Shown: positions 1 to 5,105, counted from the stretch's first letter. The stretch is DNA of 5,307 nt from Limivivens sp934393555 (GCA_934393555.1 CAKRQP010000153.1:1-5307), one strand, 5' to 3'. Notes: generated from the letters alone by a model not told the origin. Numbers and translations: made by a program.

Positions 1-1151
1 GTTACAAATTCATGGAAAAACTCTCCCGTATATTTTCTGGTAAATCCGAGAGCAGTCAGCTCTTCCAGCAGATAGCGTGCATTTGCCATACAGGAAGCAG
101 CCACTTTTTCAAGTCCGGCACTGCCCATAGCTGACAGATAGACAGCGGCAGTCATAGCGCACAGTGCTTCGTTGGAACAGATATTAGAACTTGCTTTTTC
201 CCGGCGGATATGCTGTTCACGCGCCTGAAGAGTAAGGACATAAGCCCGTTTTCCGTCCACATCGGCAGTCTGACCTACGATCCGGCCCGGAAGCTTTCTC
301 ATCATGTCTTTGGTAGATGCCATGAATCCAAGATACGGTCCGCCAAATCCCATAGGAAGTCCCAGCGGCTGGCCTTCACCGACCGCAACATCGGCACCAA
401 ATTCTCCCGGGGTTTCCAGAAGACCAAGAGCGATGGGGTTACAGCTGGCGATCAGCTTGGCTCCGGAATTGTGTACCGCATTTGCAATGGAAGCTCCATC
501 TTCGATCAGTCCATGATAGTTTGGAGTCTGAATGATCAGACAGGCGATGGAGGAAGTATCCATAGCATTCCAGCTTTCCATGTCTGTGAGACCATCTTTC
601 TCAGGAAGGATCACAAGGGGGGCTCCGGAACCGAAACAGTAGGTACGGATCACGGAGATCGTCTTGGGATCCACGGAAGCGCTGACACAGATGGTTCCGC
701 GTTTCCGGTCACGACACATAGCAGCAGCCTCTGCTGCAGCGGTTGCACCATCGTAAACAGATGCATTGGAAACATCCATTCCGGTCAGTTCACAGATCAT
801 GGTCTGGTATTCAAAGATCGACTGCAGCAGTCCCTGGCTGATCTCTGCCTGATAAGGGGTGTATGCAGTGACAAATTCTTCTTTTGAAGTGACTTGTTTT
901 ACGATAGCCGGAATATAATGCTGATAAGATCCGGCACCTCTGAAAATGTGAGAAAAGCGGGTGTTTTTCCCTGCGATTTCCTCGATCTTTTGAGCGACTT
1001 CCAGTTCAGAAAGTCCGGAAGGCAAAGACAGACCGTCTTTTAAACGAAGTGCCTCAGGAATATCGGCATACAGTTCATCAAAAGAATGCATACCGATGGA
1101 TTCCAGCATAGCGAGACGTTCTTCTCTGGTACTTGGTATGTAAGAACCCAT
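1..1151 (-). CDS. gcvPA: Glycine dehydrogenase (decarboxylating) subunit 1, N-terminal 383 codons (partial)
   Basis: This is the N-terminal half of the two-subunit P-protein of the glycine cleavage system. The P-protein uses PLP to decarboxylate glycine and passes the aminomethyl group to the lipoyl arm of GcvH. Reading leftwards from the ATG at 1151, the frame stays open to the left edge. It begins MGSYIPSTREERLAMLESIG, has a FRGAGSYQHYIPA segment near residues 70-82, TPYQAEISQG at 98-107, a GEGQPLGLP stretch near 260 and GGPYLGF at 270-276, all typical of GcvPA. The family is about 440-450 residues, so roughly 60 C-terminal residues lie outside the window. In split P-proteins the PLP lysine is in subunit 2 (GcvPB), so its absence here is expected. 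The start is supported by AGGAGG at 1160-1165, 8 nt upstream. It lies 33 nt after gcvH and should share its transcript. Confidence 0.97.
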   Translation of the reverse strand, partial: MGSYIPSTREERLAMLESIGMHSFDELYADIPEALRLKDGLSLPSGLSELEVAQKIEEIAGKNTRFSHIFRGAGSYQHYIPAIVKQVTSKEEFVTAYTPYQAEISQGLLQSIFEYQTMICELTGMDVSNASVYDGATAAAEAAAMCRDRKRGTICVSASVDPKTISVIRTYCFGSGAPLVILPEKDGLTDMESWNAMDTSSIACLIIQTPNYHGLIEDGASIANAVHNSGAKLIASCNPIALGLLETPGEFGADVAVGEGQPLGLPMGFGGPYLGFMASTKDMMRKLPGRIVGQTADVDGKRAYVLTLQAREQHIRREKASSNICSNEALCAMTAAVYLSAMGSAGLEKVAASCMANARYLLEELTALGFTRKYTGEFFHEFV

Positions 1152-1184
1152 GACAGTTACCTCCTGTAGATAAATTCCGGCAGA

Positions 1185-1568
1185 TCAGCCGTTGCTTTCT
1201 GACTGACAGTGAGCTTCATACTCCGCAGCAGTGATCAGCTCTTCTTCATCCGTGACATCTTTTACTTTGATGAGCCATGCGTCATAAGGTGCTTCGTTGA
1301 TCAGTTCCGGGTGGTCCAGAAGCTCTTCATTGATCTCGCAGACAGTTCCGGATACCGGGGAGAAAATGTCGGATACGGCTTTGACAGACTCTACATCGCC
1401 GAGTGCCTCTCCGGCAGTAACGGTATCATCTACCTCCGGCAGATTGACAAATACAAGATCGCCGAGCTCACTCTGTGCAAAGTCGGTAAGACCGATCACA
1501 ACAATTCCTTCTTCGTTTTTTACCCACTCATGTGATTTGGAATAACGTAATGTTTCTGGATAGTTCAT
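1185..1568 (-). CDS. gcvH: Glycine cleavage system H protein (lipoyl carrier)
   Basis: GcvH is the small shuttle protein whose lipoylated lysine carries the aminomethyl group from the P-protein to the T-protein and is then reoxidised by dihydrolipoamide dehydrogenase. The 127-residue length is normal for the family. The N-terminus MNYPETLRYSKSHEWVK is typical, as are the GLTDFAQSELGD segment (26-37) and the lipoylation motif GDVESVKAVSDIFSP with the acceptor Lys63. An acidic C-terminal tail ends in CQSESNG. The ATG at 1568 has GGAGGA at 1577-1582, 8 nt upstream. The gene sits 36 nt after gcvT and 33 nt before gcvPA, with no promoter or terminator visible in either gap, so it is an internal operon gene under the upstream glycine riboswitch. 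No lipoate ligase or gcvL is visible in the window. Confidence 0.98.
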   Translation of the reverse strand: MNYPETLRYSKSHEWVKNEEGIVVIGLTDFAQSELGDLVFVNLPEVDDTVTAGEALGDVESVKAVSDIFSPVSGTVCEINEELLDHPELINEAPYDAWLIKVKDVTDEEELITAAEYEAHCQSESNG

Positions 1569-1604
1569 AATAAAGATCCTCCGTGATTTTATTTTTATAA
1601 ATAG

Positions 1605-2699
1605 TTATTTCTTTGTTTTGGAATAGAACGGAAGAGAGACCACTTCCATTTCTACTTTCCGGCCGCGTACATCGGCGGCAAGTCTGGTTCCGACAGCAGC
1701 ATAGGCTTTGTCTATCAGCGCCATGGCGATCGGATATCCGAGATAAGGTGCGTGGGTGCCGGAAGTAGTCATGCCGACCTGGGTGTCACCGGAGAAGACA
1801 GGCATGTGTTCTCTTACAATGCCGCGGCCGGTGATCTTCAGTCCTACGCGCGTCCGTGTCGGTTCGCTTGCTTCCAGAGCTTCTTTTCCGATAAACTCTT
1901 CTTTGGAAAATTTCACGCAGAAGCCAAGTCCGCTCTCCAGAGGGGTAACGGTTTCATCCATCTCATGTCCGTATAAAGGCATGCCGGCTTCCAGACGCAG
2001 CGTGTCGCGGGCTCCGAGTCCGCAGCAGATCAGACCTTCTTCTTTTCCGTTCTCCAGCAGAAGCTCCCACATGGCAGCAGCATCTTCAGCTGCAAGATAA
2101 AGCTCATATCCTGCGGATCCGGTATAGCCGGTCTTGGATACGATGCAGCGCATACCGCCGATGGTACGGTTAAAGCAGGCACTATAGTATTTGACAGGAA
2201 ATTCGTCTTCCGGAAGAAGTTTCGCCAGGATCTCATGGGCTTTTGGTCCCTGTACAGCGATCTGGGCAACGGAATCGGAAATGTCTGTGAGTGTGGCTCC
2301 TTCCACATCCTGCTCATGGGCTTTCATCCAGGCAAAGTCTTTATCTTTGTTTGCTGCGTTCACTACGATAAAATAATGCTCATCCCGGACCTTATAAACG
2401 ATCAGATCATCCACGCAGTTTCCGTTTTCATAGCACATGAGGCTGTATCTTGCCTGACCGTCATACATATTTGTAAAATCATTGGTCAGCAGATGGTTGA
2501 GCAGCTTCAGTGCTCCGGGGCCTTCGCAAAGAATTTCTCCCATATGAGATACATCAAAGAGACCACAGGATTCCCGGACTGCCATATGCTCTGTGATCAC
2601 ACCAGTCTGGTACTGGACGGGAAGAAGATATCCTGCAAAAGGAACGATCTTGCCCCCGTGTGCCTGATGGGTGGCATAGAGCGGTGTTGTTTTTTCCAT
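1605..2699 (-). CDS. gcvT: Glycine cleavage system T protein (aminomethyltransferase)
   Basis: GcvT moves the methylene carbon from aminomethyl-lipoyl GcvH to tetrahydrofolate, releasing ammonia and 5,10-methylene-THF. The 364-residue product has the usual family length. It starts MEKTTPLYATHQAHGGKIVP and continues with FAGYLLPVQY, SCGLFDVSHMGEI (about 44-56) and NCVDDLIVYK, whose Asp97-Asp98 pair corresponds to the catalytic Asp region of known T-proteins. CGLGARDTLRLEAGMPLYGHE follows, a signature of the folate-binding fold. An in-frame ATG 8 codons upstream (2723) gives a longer reading, but I prefer 2699. AAGGAGG at 2708-2714 lies 8 nt from it, inside the would-be longer coding sequence, and the family normally begins at this Met. 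It is the first gene of the operon, preceded by a riboswitch leader. Confidence 0.97.
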   Translation of the reverse strand: MEKTTPLYATHQAHGGKIVPFAGYLLPVQYQTGVITEHMAVRESCGLFDVSHMGEILCEGPGALKLLNHLLTNDFTNMYDGQARYSLMCYENGNCVDDLIVYKVRDEHYFIVVNAANKDKDFAWMKAHEQDVEGATLTDISDSVAQIAVQGPKAHEILAKLLPEDEFPVKYYSACFNRTIGGMRCIVSKTGYTGSAGYELYLAAEDAAAMWELLLENGKEEGLICCGLGARDTLRLEAGMPLYGHEMDETVTPLESGLGFCVKFSKEEFIGKEALEASEPTRTRVGLKITGRGIVREHMPVFSGDTQVGMTTSGTHAPYLGYPIAMALIDKAYAAVGTRLAADVRGRKVEMEVVSLPFYSKTKK

Positions 2700-2707
2700 A
2701 GGTGATT

Positions 2708-2714
2708 CCTCCTT
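2708..2714 (-). promoter_or_regulatory. gcvT ribosome binding site (decides the start)
   Basis: On the minus strand this reads AAGGAGG, an excellent match to the anti-Shine-Dalgarno sequence, with 8 nt before the ATG at 2699. The alternative ATG at 2723 has no such site and lies inside a predicted hairpin (2719-2740), so this site fixes the gcvT start. Confidence 0.9.
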
Positions 2715-2718
2715 ATCT

Positions 2719-2764
2719 GACATCCGAATGACAAGATGTCCGGGGCAAAAGGTTTTGTCCCCGG
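2719..2764 (-). promoter_or_regulatory. Two adjacent leader hairpins between riboswitch terminator and gcvT
   Basis: In the read-through leader two perfect inverted repeats abut each other. The first (RNA order) pairs CCGGGG (2764-2759) with CCCCGG (2745-2740), with a CAAAA/TTTTG inner stem. The second pairs GACATC (2740-2735) with GATGTC (2724-2719) and ends 4 nt before the Shine-Dalgarno sequence. Neither is followed by a U-run, so they are not terminators. They may stabilise the processed 5' end or affect ribosome access; that role is inferred. Confidence 0.5.
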
Positions 2765-2835
2765 CGGATGGTAGCTTCCAGACTCGAAAATGTTATTATG
2801 CAGATATAATGGTATATTTTGCTCGTCACACACAT

Positions 2836-2872
2836 AAAAAAGCGCAGAACAACTAGATACCTGTTCTGCGCT
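2836..2872 (-). terminator. Intrinsic terminator, expression platform of the glycine riboswitch
   Basis: On the minus strand a perfect 11-bp stem pairs AGCGCAGAACA (2872-2862) with TGTTCTGCGCT (2851-2841), with a 10-nt loop and a U6 tail (2841-2836). The base of the stem reuses the last nucleotides of the aptamer II P1 strand (2871-2875). Glycine-stabilised P1 would therefore compete with the bottom of the terminator, consistent with an ON switch. Confidence 0.92.
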
Positions 2873-3039
2873 CTGTCATCTTAACCTGAAAGATTACCCG
2901 AAATTCTGTTATCGGTTGCTTCTTCGGTGCAACTTTGTTGTTGCTTTCCAGAGGTTCGTCGGAAACTGGTCCTTTTGCCTGAGAGTTCTTCAGCCCCTTC
3001 GGCGCACATTTCTGTGTCTCTTCCAGTTTCGTCATTCGA
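2871..3039 (-). ncRNA. Tandem glycine riboswitch controlling the gcv operon
   Basis: This leader RNA binds glycine and controls gcvTHP transcription. Aptamer I (3030-2962) has a perfect 8-bp P1, GAAACTGG with CCAGTTTC. It carries the conserved core GCGCCGAAGGGGC and the CTCTCAGGCAAAAGGAC strand. Aptamer II (2954-2871) has CTCTG/CAGAG as P1, the core CACCGAAGAAGCAA and CTTTCAGGTTAAGATGACAG. The leader TCGAATGAC (3039-3031) and the linker CGACGA (2961-2956) match the kink-turn partners of known tandem glycine riboswitches such as that upstream of Bacillus subtilis gcvT, so I extend the element to 3039. Aptamer II departs slightly from aptamer I, with GAAGAAGC instead of GAAGGGGC and a longer GGTTAAGATGACAG strand. 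The downstream terminator stem starts within its last P1 strand. Confidence 0.95.
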
Positions 3040-3056
3040 TGTCTTGAATTGCCCTT

Positions 3057-3085
3057 ATGTTAACACAAAATGACGAAAATGTCAA
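3057..3085 (-). promoter_or_regulatory. Sigma-A-type promoter of the gcv operon
   Basis: On the minus strand a perfect -35 box TTGACA (3085-3080) is followed by 17 bp and TAACAT (3062-3057), with a TGT just before it giving an extended -10 (TGn). Transcription should start near 3050, about 10 nt before the riboswitch kink-turn leader. No better promoter is visible in the 136-nt leader after the terminator. Confidence 0.85.
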
Positions 3086-3258
3086 TGAAAAACATACACT
3101 TTTACGAGAAAATAACTAAAAGAATAAAAATATATTTTTATATATTGGGCAAATTGAATAGTATAACATCAAAAATGAAATGATTTTTAACAGGTATGCT
3201 GTTTTGTGTACATGGCGTGCAGAATCAGTAGGAGAAACATACTCAGACGAGTTAATAC

Positions 3259-3287
3259 TTTACAAACCTGATGTGAAAACATATAAT
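3259..3287 (+). promoter_or_regulatory. Near-consensus promoter of the MBL/VOC gene pair
   Basis: TTTACA (3259-3264), 17 bp, then a perfect TATAAT (3282-3287). The predicted transcription start is about 3294, giving a 5' leader of roughly 40 nt before the ATG at 3333. Because the promoter lies downstream of the ATG at 3180, it argues against the longer reading of the MBL gene. Confidence 0.8.
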
Positions 3288-3322
3288 AAAATAGAATTTC
3301 TGAAACAGGTTAATTTTTTTAC

Positions 3323-3329
3323 AGGTGAT
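3323..3329 (+). promoter_or_regulatory. Ribosome binding site of the MBL gene (decides the start)
   Basis: AGGTGAT matches the downstream part of the full AAGGAGGTGATC anti-Shine-Dalgarno complement, and in that register the spacing to ATG 3333 is normal. The ATG at 3180 is preceded only by A/T-rich sequence with no purine-rich site. Confidence 0.65.
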
Positions 3330-3332
3330 AGT

Positions 3333-4019
3333 ATGAAAATAACTTACATGAACCACAGTGGCTTTTTGGTCGAGACCCGGGACTGTTACTATATTTTTGA
3401 CTATTACAAGGGCGAAATTCCCCCTCTGGATAAGAAAAAAGAAGTGATCGTCTTTTGCAGCCATTTCCATGAGGATCATTTTAATCCGAAGGTCTTTGAG
3501 ATTCTTGAGGATATGGGTGTGACTTACCAGGCAGTTCTGGCAGAAGATATACGCAGCAGGAATCATCAGCCAGATAGGAAGATCACATATGTTGCTCATG
3601 ATAAAATGTATGATCTGGATAACGGTACTCAGATTGCCACGTTGCTTTCCAACGACAGCGGTGTCGCATTTATTGTCAGAACAAGAGAAGGAACGGTTTA
3701 CCATGCCGGTGATCTGAATGACTGGTATTGGGAAGGCGAGCCGGAGGCTGACAACCAGAGACTTACTTCGGCATATCGTACAGAGATCAGGAAAATCAAG
3801 GGCATGCATTTTGACGCCGCATTCGTTCCTGTTGATCCAAGGCAGGAAGAACACTACGCTGACGGTATCCTGTATTTTCTTGAAAATGTAGATTGCAATG
3901 CGATCTTTCCAATGCATTATTGGAATGATGCCAGTGTGATTAAGCGGTTTGTTACGGAATACCCGCAGTATAAGTCACGTATCAAAAACACAGAAGGTAC
4001 GAAAGGAGAAGCCGTATGA
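3333..4019 (+). CDS. MBL-fold metallohydrolase
   Basis: A 228-residue metallo-beta-lactamase-fold hydrolase, probably cytoplasmic since no signal peptide or membrane segment is seen. From MKITYMNHSGFLVET the order is: metal motif H44-F-H46-E-D48-H49, an SNDSG turn near 106-110, YHAGDLN with His124 and Asp127, and a final PMHYW with His195. This completes the usual two-metal ligand set, so the enzyme should be active. The substrate is unknown. The sequence resembles generic small MBL proteins of Clostridia more than true glyoxalase II, whose motif is THxHxDH. The start at 3333 is chosen over the ATG 51 codons upstream because of the promoter at 3259-3287, the AGGTGAT site, and the family-typical MKITY N-terminus. 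Its stop overlaps the next gene's ATG by 4 nt (ATGA), indicating translational coupling. Confidence 0.92.
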   Translation: MKITYMNHSGFLVETRDCYYIFDYYKGEIPPLDKKKEVIVFCSHFHEDHFNPKVFEILEDMGVTYQAVLAEDIRSRNHQPDRKITYVAHDKMYDLDNGTQIATLLSNDSGVAFIVRTREGTVYHAGDLNDWYWEGEPEADNQRLTSAYRTEIRKIKGMHFDAAFVPVDPRQEEHYADGILYFLENVDCNAIFPMHYWNDASVIKRFVTEYPQYKSRIKNTEGTKGEAV

Positions 4020-4372
4020 AATTTAAGATGATTCACGAAAACTATAATGTATCAGATCTGGACCGATCTATTCAGTTTTACAACGAGGCCCTCGACTTGC
4101 ATGAAGTGAGACGAAAGACTACCAATGATTTTATTATTGTGTATTTGAGCAATGATGTAAGTGACTTTGAATTGGAACTTACCTGGCTTAAAGATCATCC
4201 ACAGCCATATAATCTGGGTGAATGCGAGTTTCACCTGGCATTTCAGGCAGATGATTACGAAGCAGCACACAAAAAGCACAAAGAGATGGGATGCATTTGT
4301 TTTGAGAATGAAGCGATGGGCATCTATTTCATTGAAGATCCGGATGGTTACTGGCTTGAGATTGTGCCGTAA
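4016..4372 (+). CDS. VOC-family protein, glyoxalase-I-like
   Basis: A 118-residue single-domain vicinal-oxygen-chelate protein related to lactoylglutathione lyase (GloA). Two beta-alpha-beta modules are visible: HENYNVSDLDRSIQFYNEAL (7-26) and the second half ending IYFIEDPDGYWLEIVP. By comparison with E. coli GloA (recalled), the four metal ligands are kept: His7, Glu54 (in ELELT), His73 (in CEFHLAF) and Glu115. A metal-dependent lyase or isomerase is therefore plausible. Most Clostridia lack glutathione, so the substrate could be another thiol adduct or something unrelated; the exact reaction cannot be read from sequence. AAGGAG at 4003-4008 lies 7 nt before the ATG, which overlaps the MBL stop. 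It is the last gene of the unit, with a terminator 14 nt downstream. Confidence 0.92.
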   Translation: MKFKMIHENYNVSDLDRSIQFYNEALDLHEVRRKTTNDFIIVYLSNDVSDFELELTWLKDHPQPYNLGECEFHLAFQADDYEAAHKKHKEMGCICFENEAMGIYFIEDPDGYWLEIVP

Positions 4373-4386
4373 ATCTGTTTATCATG

Positions 4387-4421
4387 AAACCGTTGCAGTT
4401 ATTTACTACAACGGTTTTTTT
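4387..4421 (+). terminator. Intrinsic terminator of the MBL/VOC unit
   Basis: A perfect 9-bp stem pairs AAACCGTTG (4387-4395) with CAACGGTTT (4409-4417). A possible inner AGT/ACT extension follows a C/A mismatch, and a T7 tract (4415-4421) overlaps the stem end. On the minus strand no U-run follows, so it acts in the plus direction. Confidence 0.92.
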
Positions 4422-4453
4422 CTGTAACGATTTTTAAAGTTTAAAAGGATGAA

Positions 4454-4525
4454 ATGAAAAATTATGTACGTATGACTGACAAGAATAATGTGGTAACAAT
4501 GCTCCGGCATCTGATTTGTTGTTGA
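4454..4525 (+). pseudogene. 23-codon peptide, possible broken start of a SAF/UxaA-like gene
   Basis: An ATG at 4454 with a weak upstream AAAAGGA (4443-4449) opens a frame reading MKNYVRMTDKNNVVTMLRHL, then ICC and TGA. The pattern of a short basic strand followed by T-D-K-N-N-V-V-T recalls, from memory, the N-terminus of SAF-domain UxaA/altronate-dehydratase small subunits (K-x-x-x-DNV-x-x-A-L). Those continue for about another 75 residues, whereas this frame stops just inside the repeat array. The first repeat half-site (GCATCT, 4508-4513) overlaps codons for R-H-L. No continuation is apparent in the other two frames. It may be a gene start cut by the array, a genuine tiny peptide, or chance. 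Homology is inferred and unverified. Confidence 0.3.
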
Positions 4526-4841
4526 GAAGTATCTGCAATGATGATTCCTCGGGCAATGAAGATGCTATTTGCTGATGGCGAGCATCTGCGATGGTGATTT
4601 TCCAGGCAATGAAGATGCCATTTGTTGATGGTGAGTATCTGCAATGATGATTACTCAGGCAATGAAGATGCAATTGTACATGGTGAGGTGGTTCAAAAGT
4701 ATCTGCAAGCTTAAAGAAAGGCTGATTGGAGATACATGAGCATGAAAAAAGGTATCTTCGATAGGCGCAGGAAGATAAATGAAGATACATCCGGTGCCGG
4801 AAAAGTATCTTCGATAGCAAAAATCCAGGGAGCAAAGATAC
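4507..4841 (+). repeat. Degenerate tandem array, 53-bp period, with inverted half-sites 31 bp apart
   Basis: Six units start (AGYATCT or GGTATCT) at 4528, 4581, 4634, 4698, 4751 and 4804, so steps are 53, 53, 64, 53 and 53 bp. In every unit GYATCT (at 4529, 4582, 4635, 4699, 4752, 4805) is followed by inverted AGATRC (at 4560, 4613, 4666, 4730, 4783, 4836) at exactly 31 bp. The first three units are similar to one another (first and second differ at about 10 of 53 positions, nearly all transitions) and share GGCAATGAAGATGC. The last three keep little besides the arms, with GTATCTTC/GAAGATAC in the fifth. A partial unit precedes the array (GCATCT at 4508). The period is not a multiple of 3, so it is not protein-coding. 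I do not recognise a named repeat family. Confidence 0.85.
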
Positions 4842-4956
4842 ATTGTTCGTCTAAGGAAACGAAAATAGGATAATGAGGCTGTAACTTTGGTGGAAAGTGG
4901 CAGGATTTCGGCTTTTTGGAATTGACGGAAAGGAATTTGAACGCAGAATAAGCATT
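4842..4956. other. Intergenic stretch, no supported gene
   Basis: Nothing convincing is seen here. A plus-strand frame without stops runs from about 4881 to 5037 (about 50 codons, containing VAGFRLFGIDGKEF), but it has no ATG and no ribosome binding site. It crosses the GC-rich hairpin at 4957-4992 and is unlikely to be a gene. TTGACG at 4922-4927 lacks a usable -10 box at 16-18 bp. Confidence 0.5.
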
Positions 4957-4992
4957 CCCACGCTTCCAGTGCGCGGAGCGTTAAGCGGTGGG
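4957..4992. repeat. GC-rich imperfect palindrome with two alternative hairpins
   Basis: The outer stem pairs CCCACGCTT (4957-4965) with AAGC-G-GTGGG (4983-4992), 9 bp with one bulged G. An alternative inner stem pairs ACGCT-T-CC (4960-4967) with GGAGCGT (4975-4981) around a 7-nt loop. The two share ACGCT, so they exclude each other. There is no U-tract on either strand, so it is not a terminator. It looks like a REP-like intergenic palindrome or a structured RNA element; function unknown. Confidence 0.5.
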
Positions 4993-5024
4993 TCAGAGAA
5001 AAAGAAAATACTTATAGAAAGAAC

Positions 5025-5053
5025 TTGCCAATTATGAAAAACTATTATATGAT
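5025..5053 (+). promoter_or_regulatory. Candidate promoter
   Basis: TTGCCA (5025-5030), exactly 17 bp, then TATGAT (5048-5053): each box is one base off consensus. The predicted start (about 5060) falls inside the hairpin at 5058-5070, and no plus-strand gene follows in the window. It could be a chance match in A/T-rich sequence or drive a transcript across the inverted-repeat element to the right. Confidence 0.4.
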
Positions 5054-5057
5054 TGTT

Positions 5058-5076
5058 CAGGCGAAACCTGGTTTTT
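5058..5076 (+). terminator. Terminator-like short hairpin with T-tract
   Basis: CAGG (5058-5061), loop CGAAA, CCTG (5067-5070), then G and T6, followed by A and another T-run. The stem is only 4 bp (5 with a T-G pair), so it would be a weak terminator for anything transcribed rightwards from the array region. Confidence 0.4.
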
Positions 5077-5105
5077 TATTTTTTCAAAACAGTCTTTGCA
5101 TTATC

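Noticed and set aside
210..887. Long plus-strand reading frame (225 codons)
   Set aside because: It lies antisense to gcvPA, whose minus-strand translation is clearly conserved; the plus frame has no recognisable domain.
1209..2705. Several plus-strand frames across gcvH and gcvT, and a -1 frame at 2030-2317
   Set aside because: These are shadows of gcvH and gcvT, which have family motifs and ribosome binding sites.
2700..2723. Upstream gcvT start at 2723
   Set aside because: The strong Shine-Dalgarno sequence (2708-2714) lies inside it and points to 2699.
2782..2810. TATAAT on the plus strand in the gcv leader as a promoter
   Set aside because: No acceptable -35 box at 16-18 bp and no plus-strand gene follows.
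2853..3035. Minus-strand 60-codon frame over the riboswitch
   Set aside because: It coincides with the tandem aptamers and the terminator; the conserved RNA motifs explain the sequence.
3139..3167. TATAAC at 3162 as a promoter for the MBL gene
   Set aside because: The -35 position reads TATATA; the promoter at 3259-3287 is far better.
3252..3917. Minus-strand 221-codon frame opposite the MBL gene
   Set aside because: No motifs or start signals; the plus strand encodes a complete MBL metal-binding set.
4507..4841. CRISPR array
   Set aside because: No identical repeats separated by unique spacers: units are contiguous, diverged, and built on inverted half-sites; no cas genes in view.
4434..4843. 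Minus-strand frames of 60-133 codons across the array (repetitive HLHCL/IFIA-type text)
   Set aside because: The 53-bp period is not a multiple of three, so the repeat shifts frame every unit; no ribosome binding sites; the repetition comes from the DNA.
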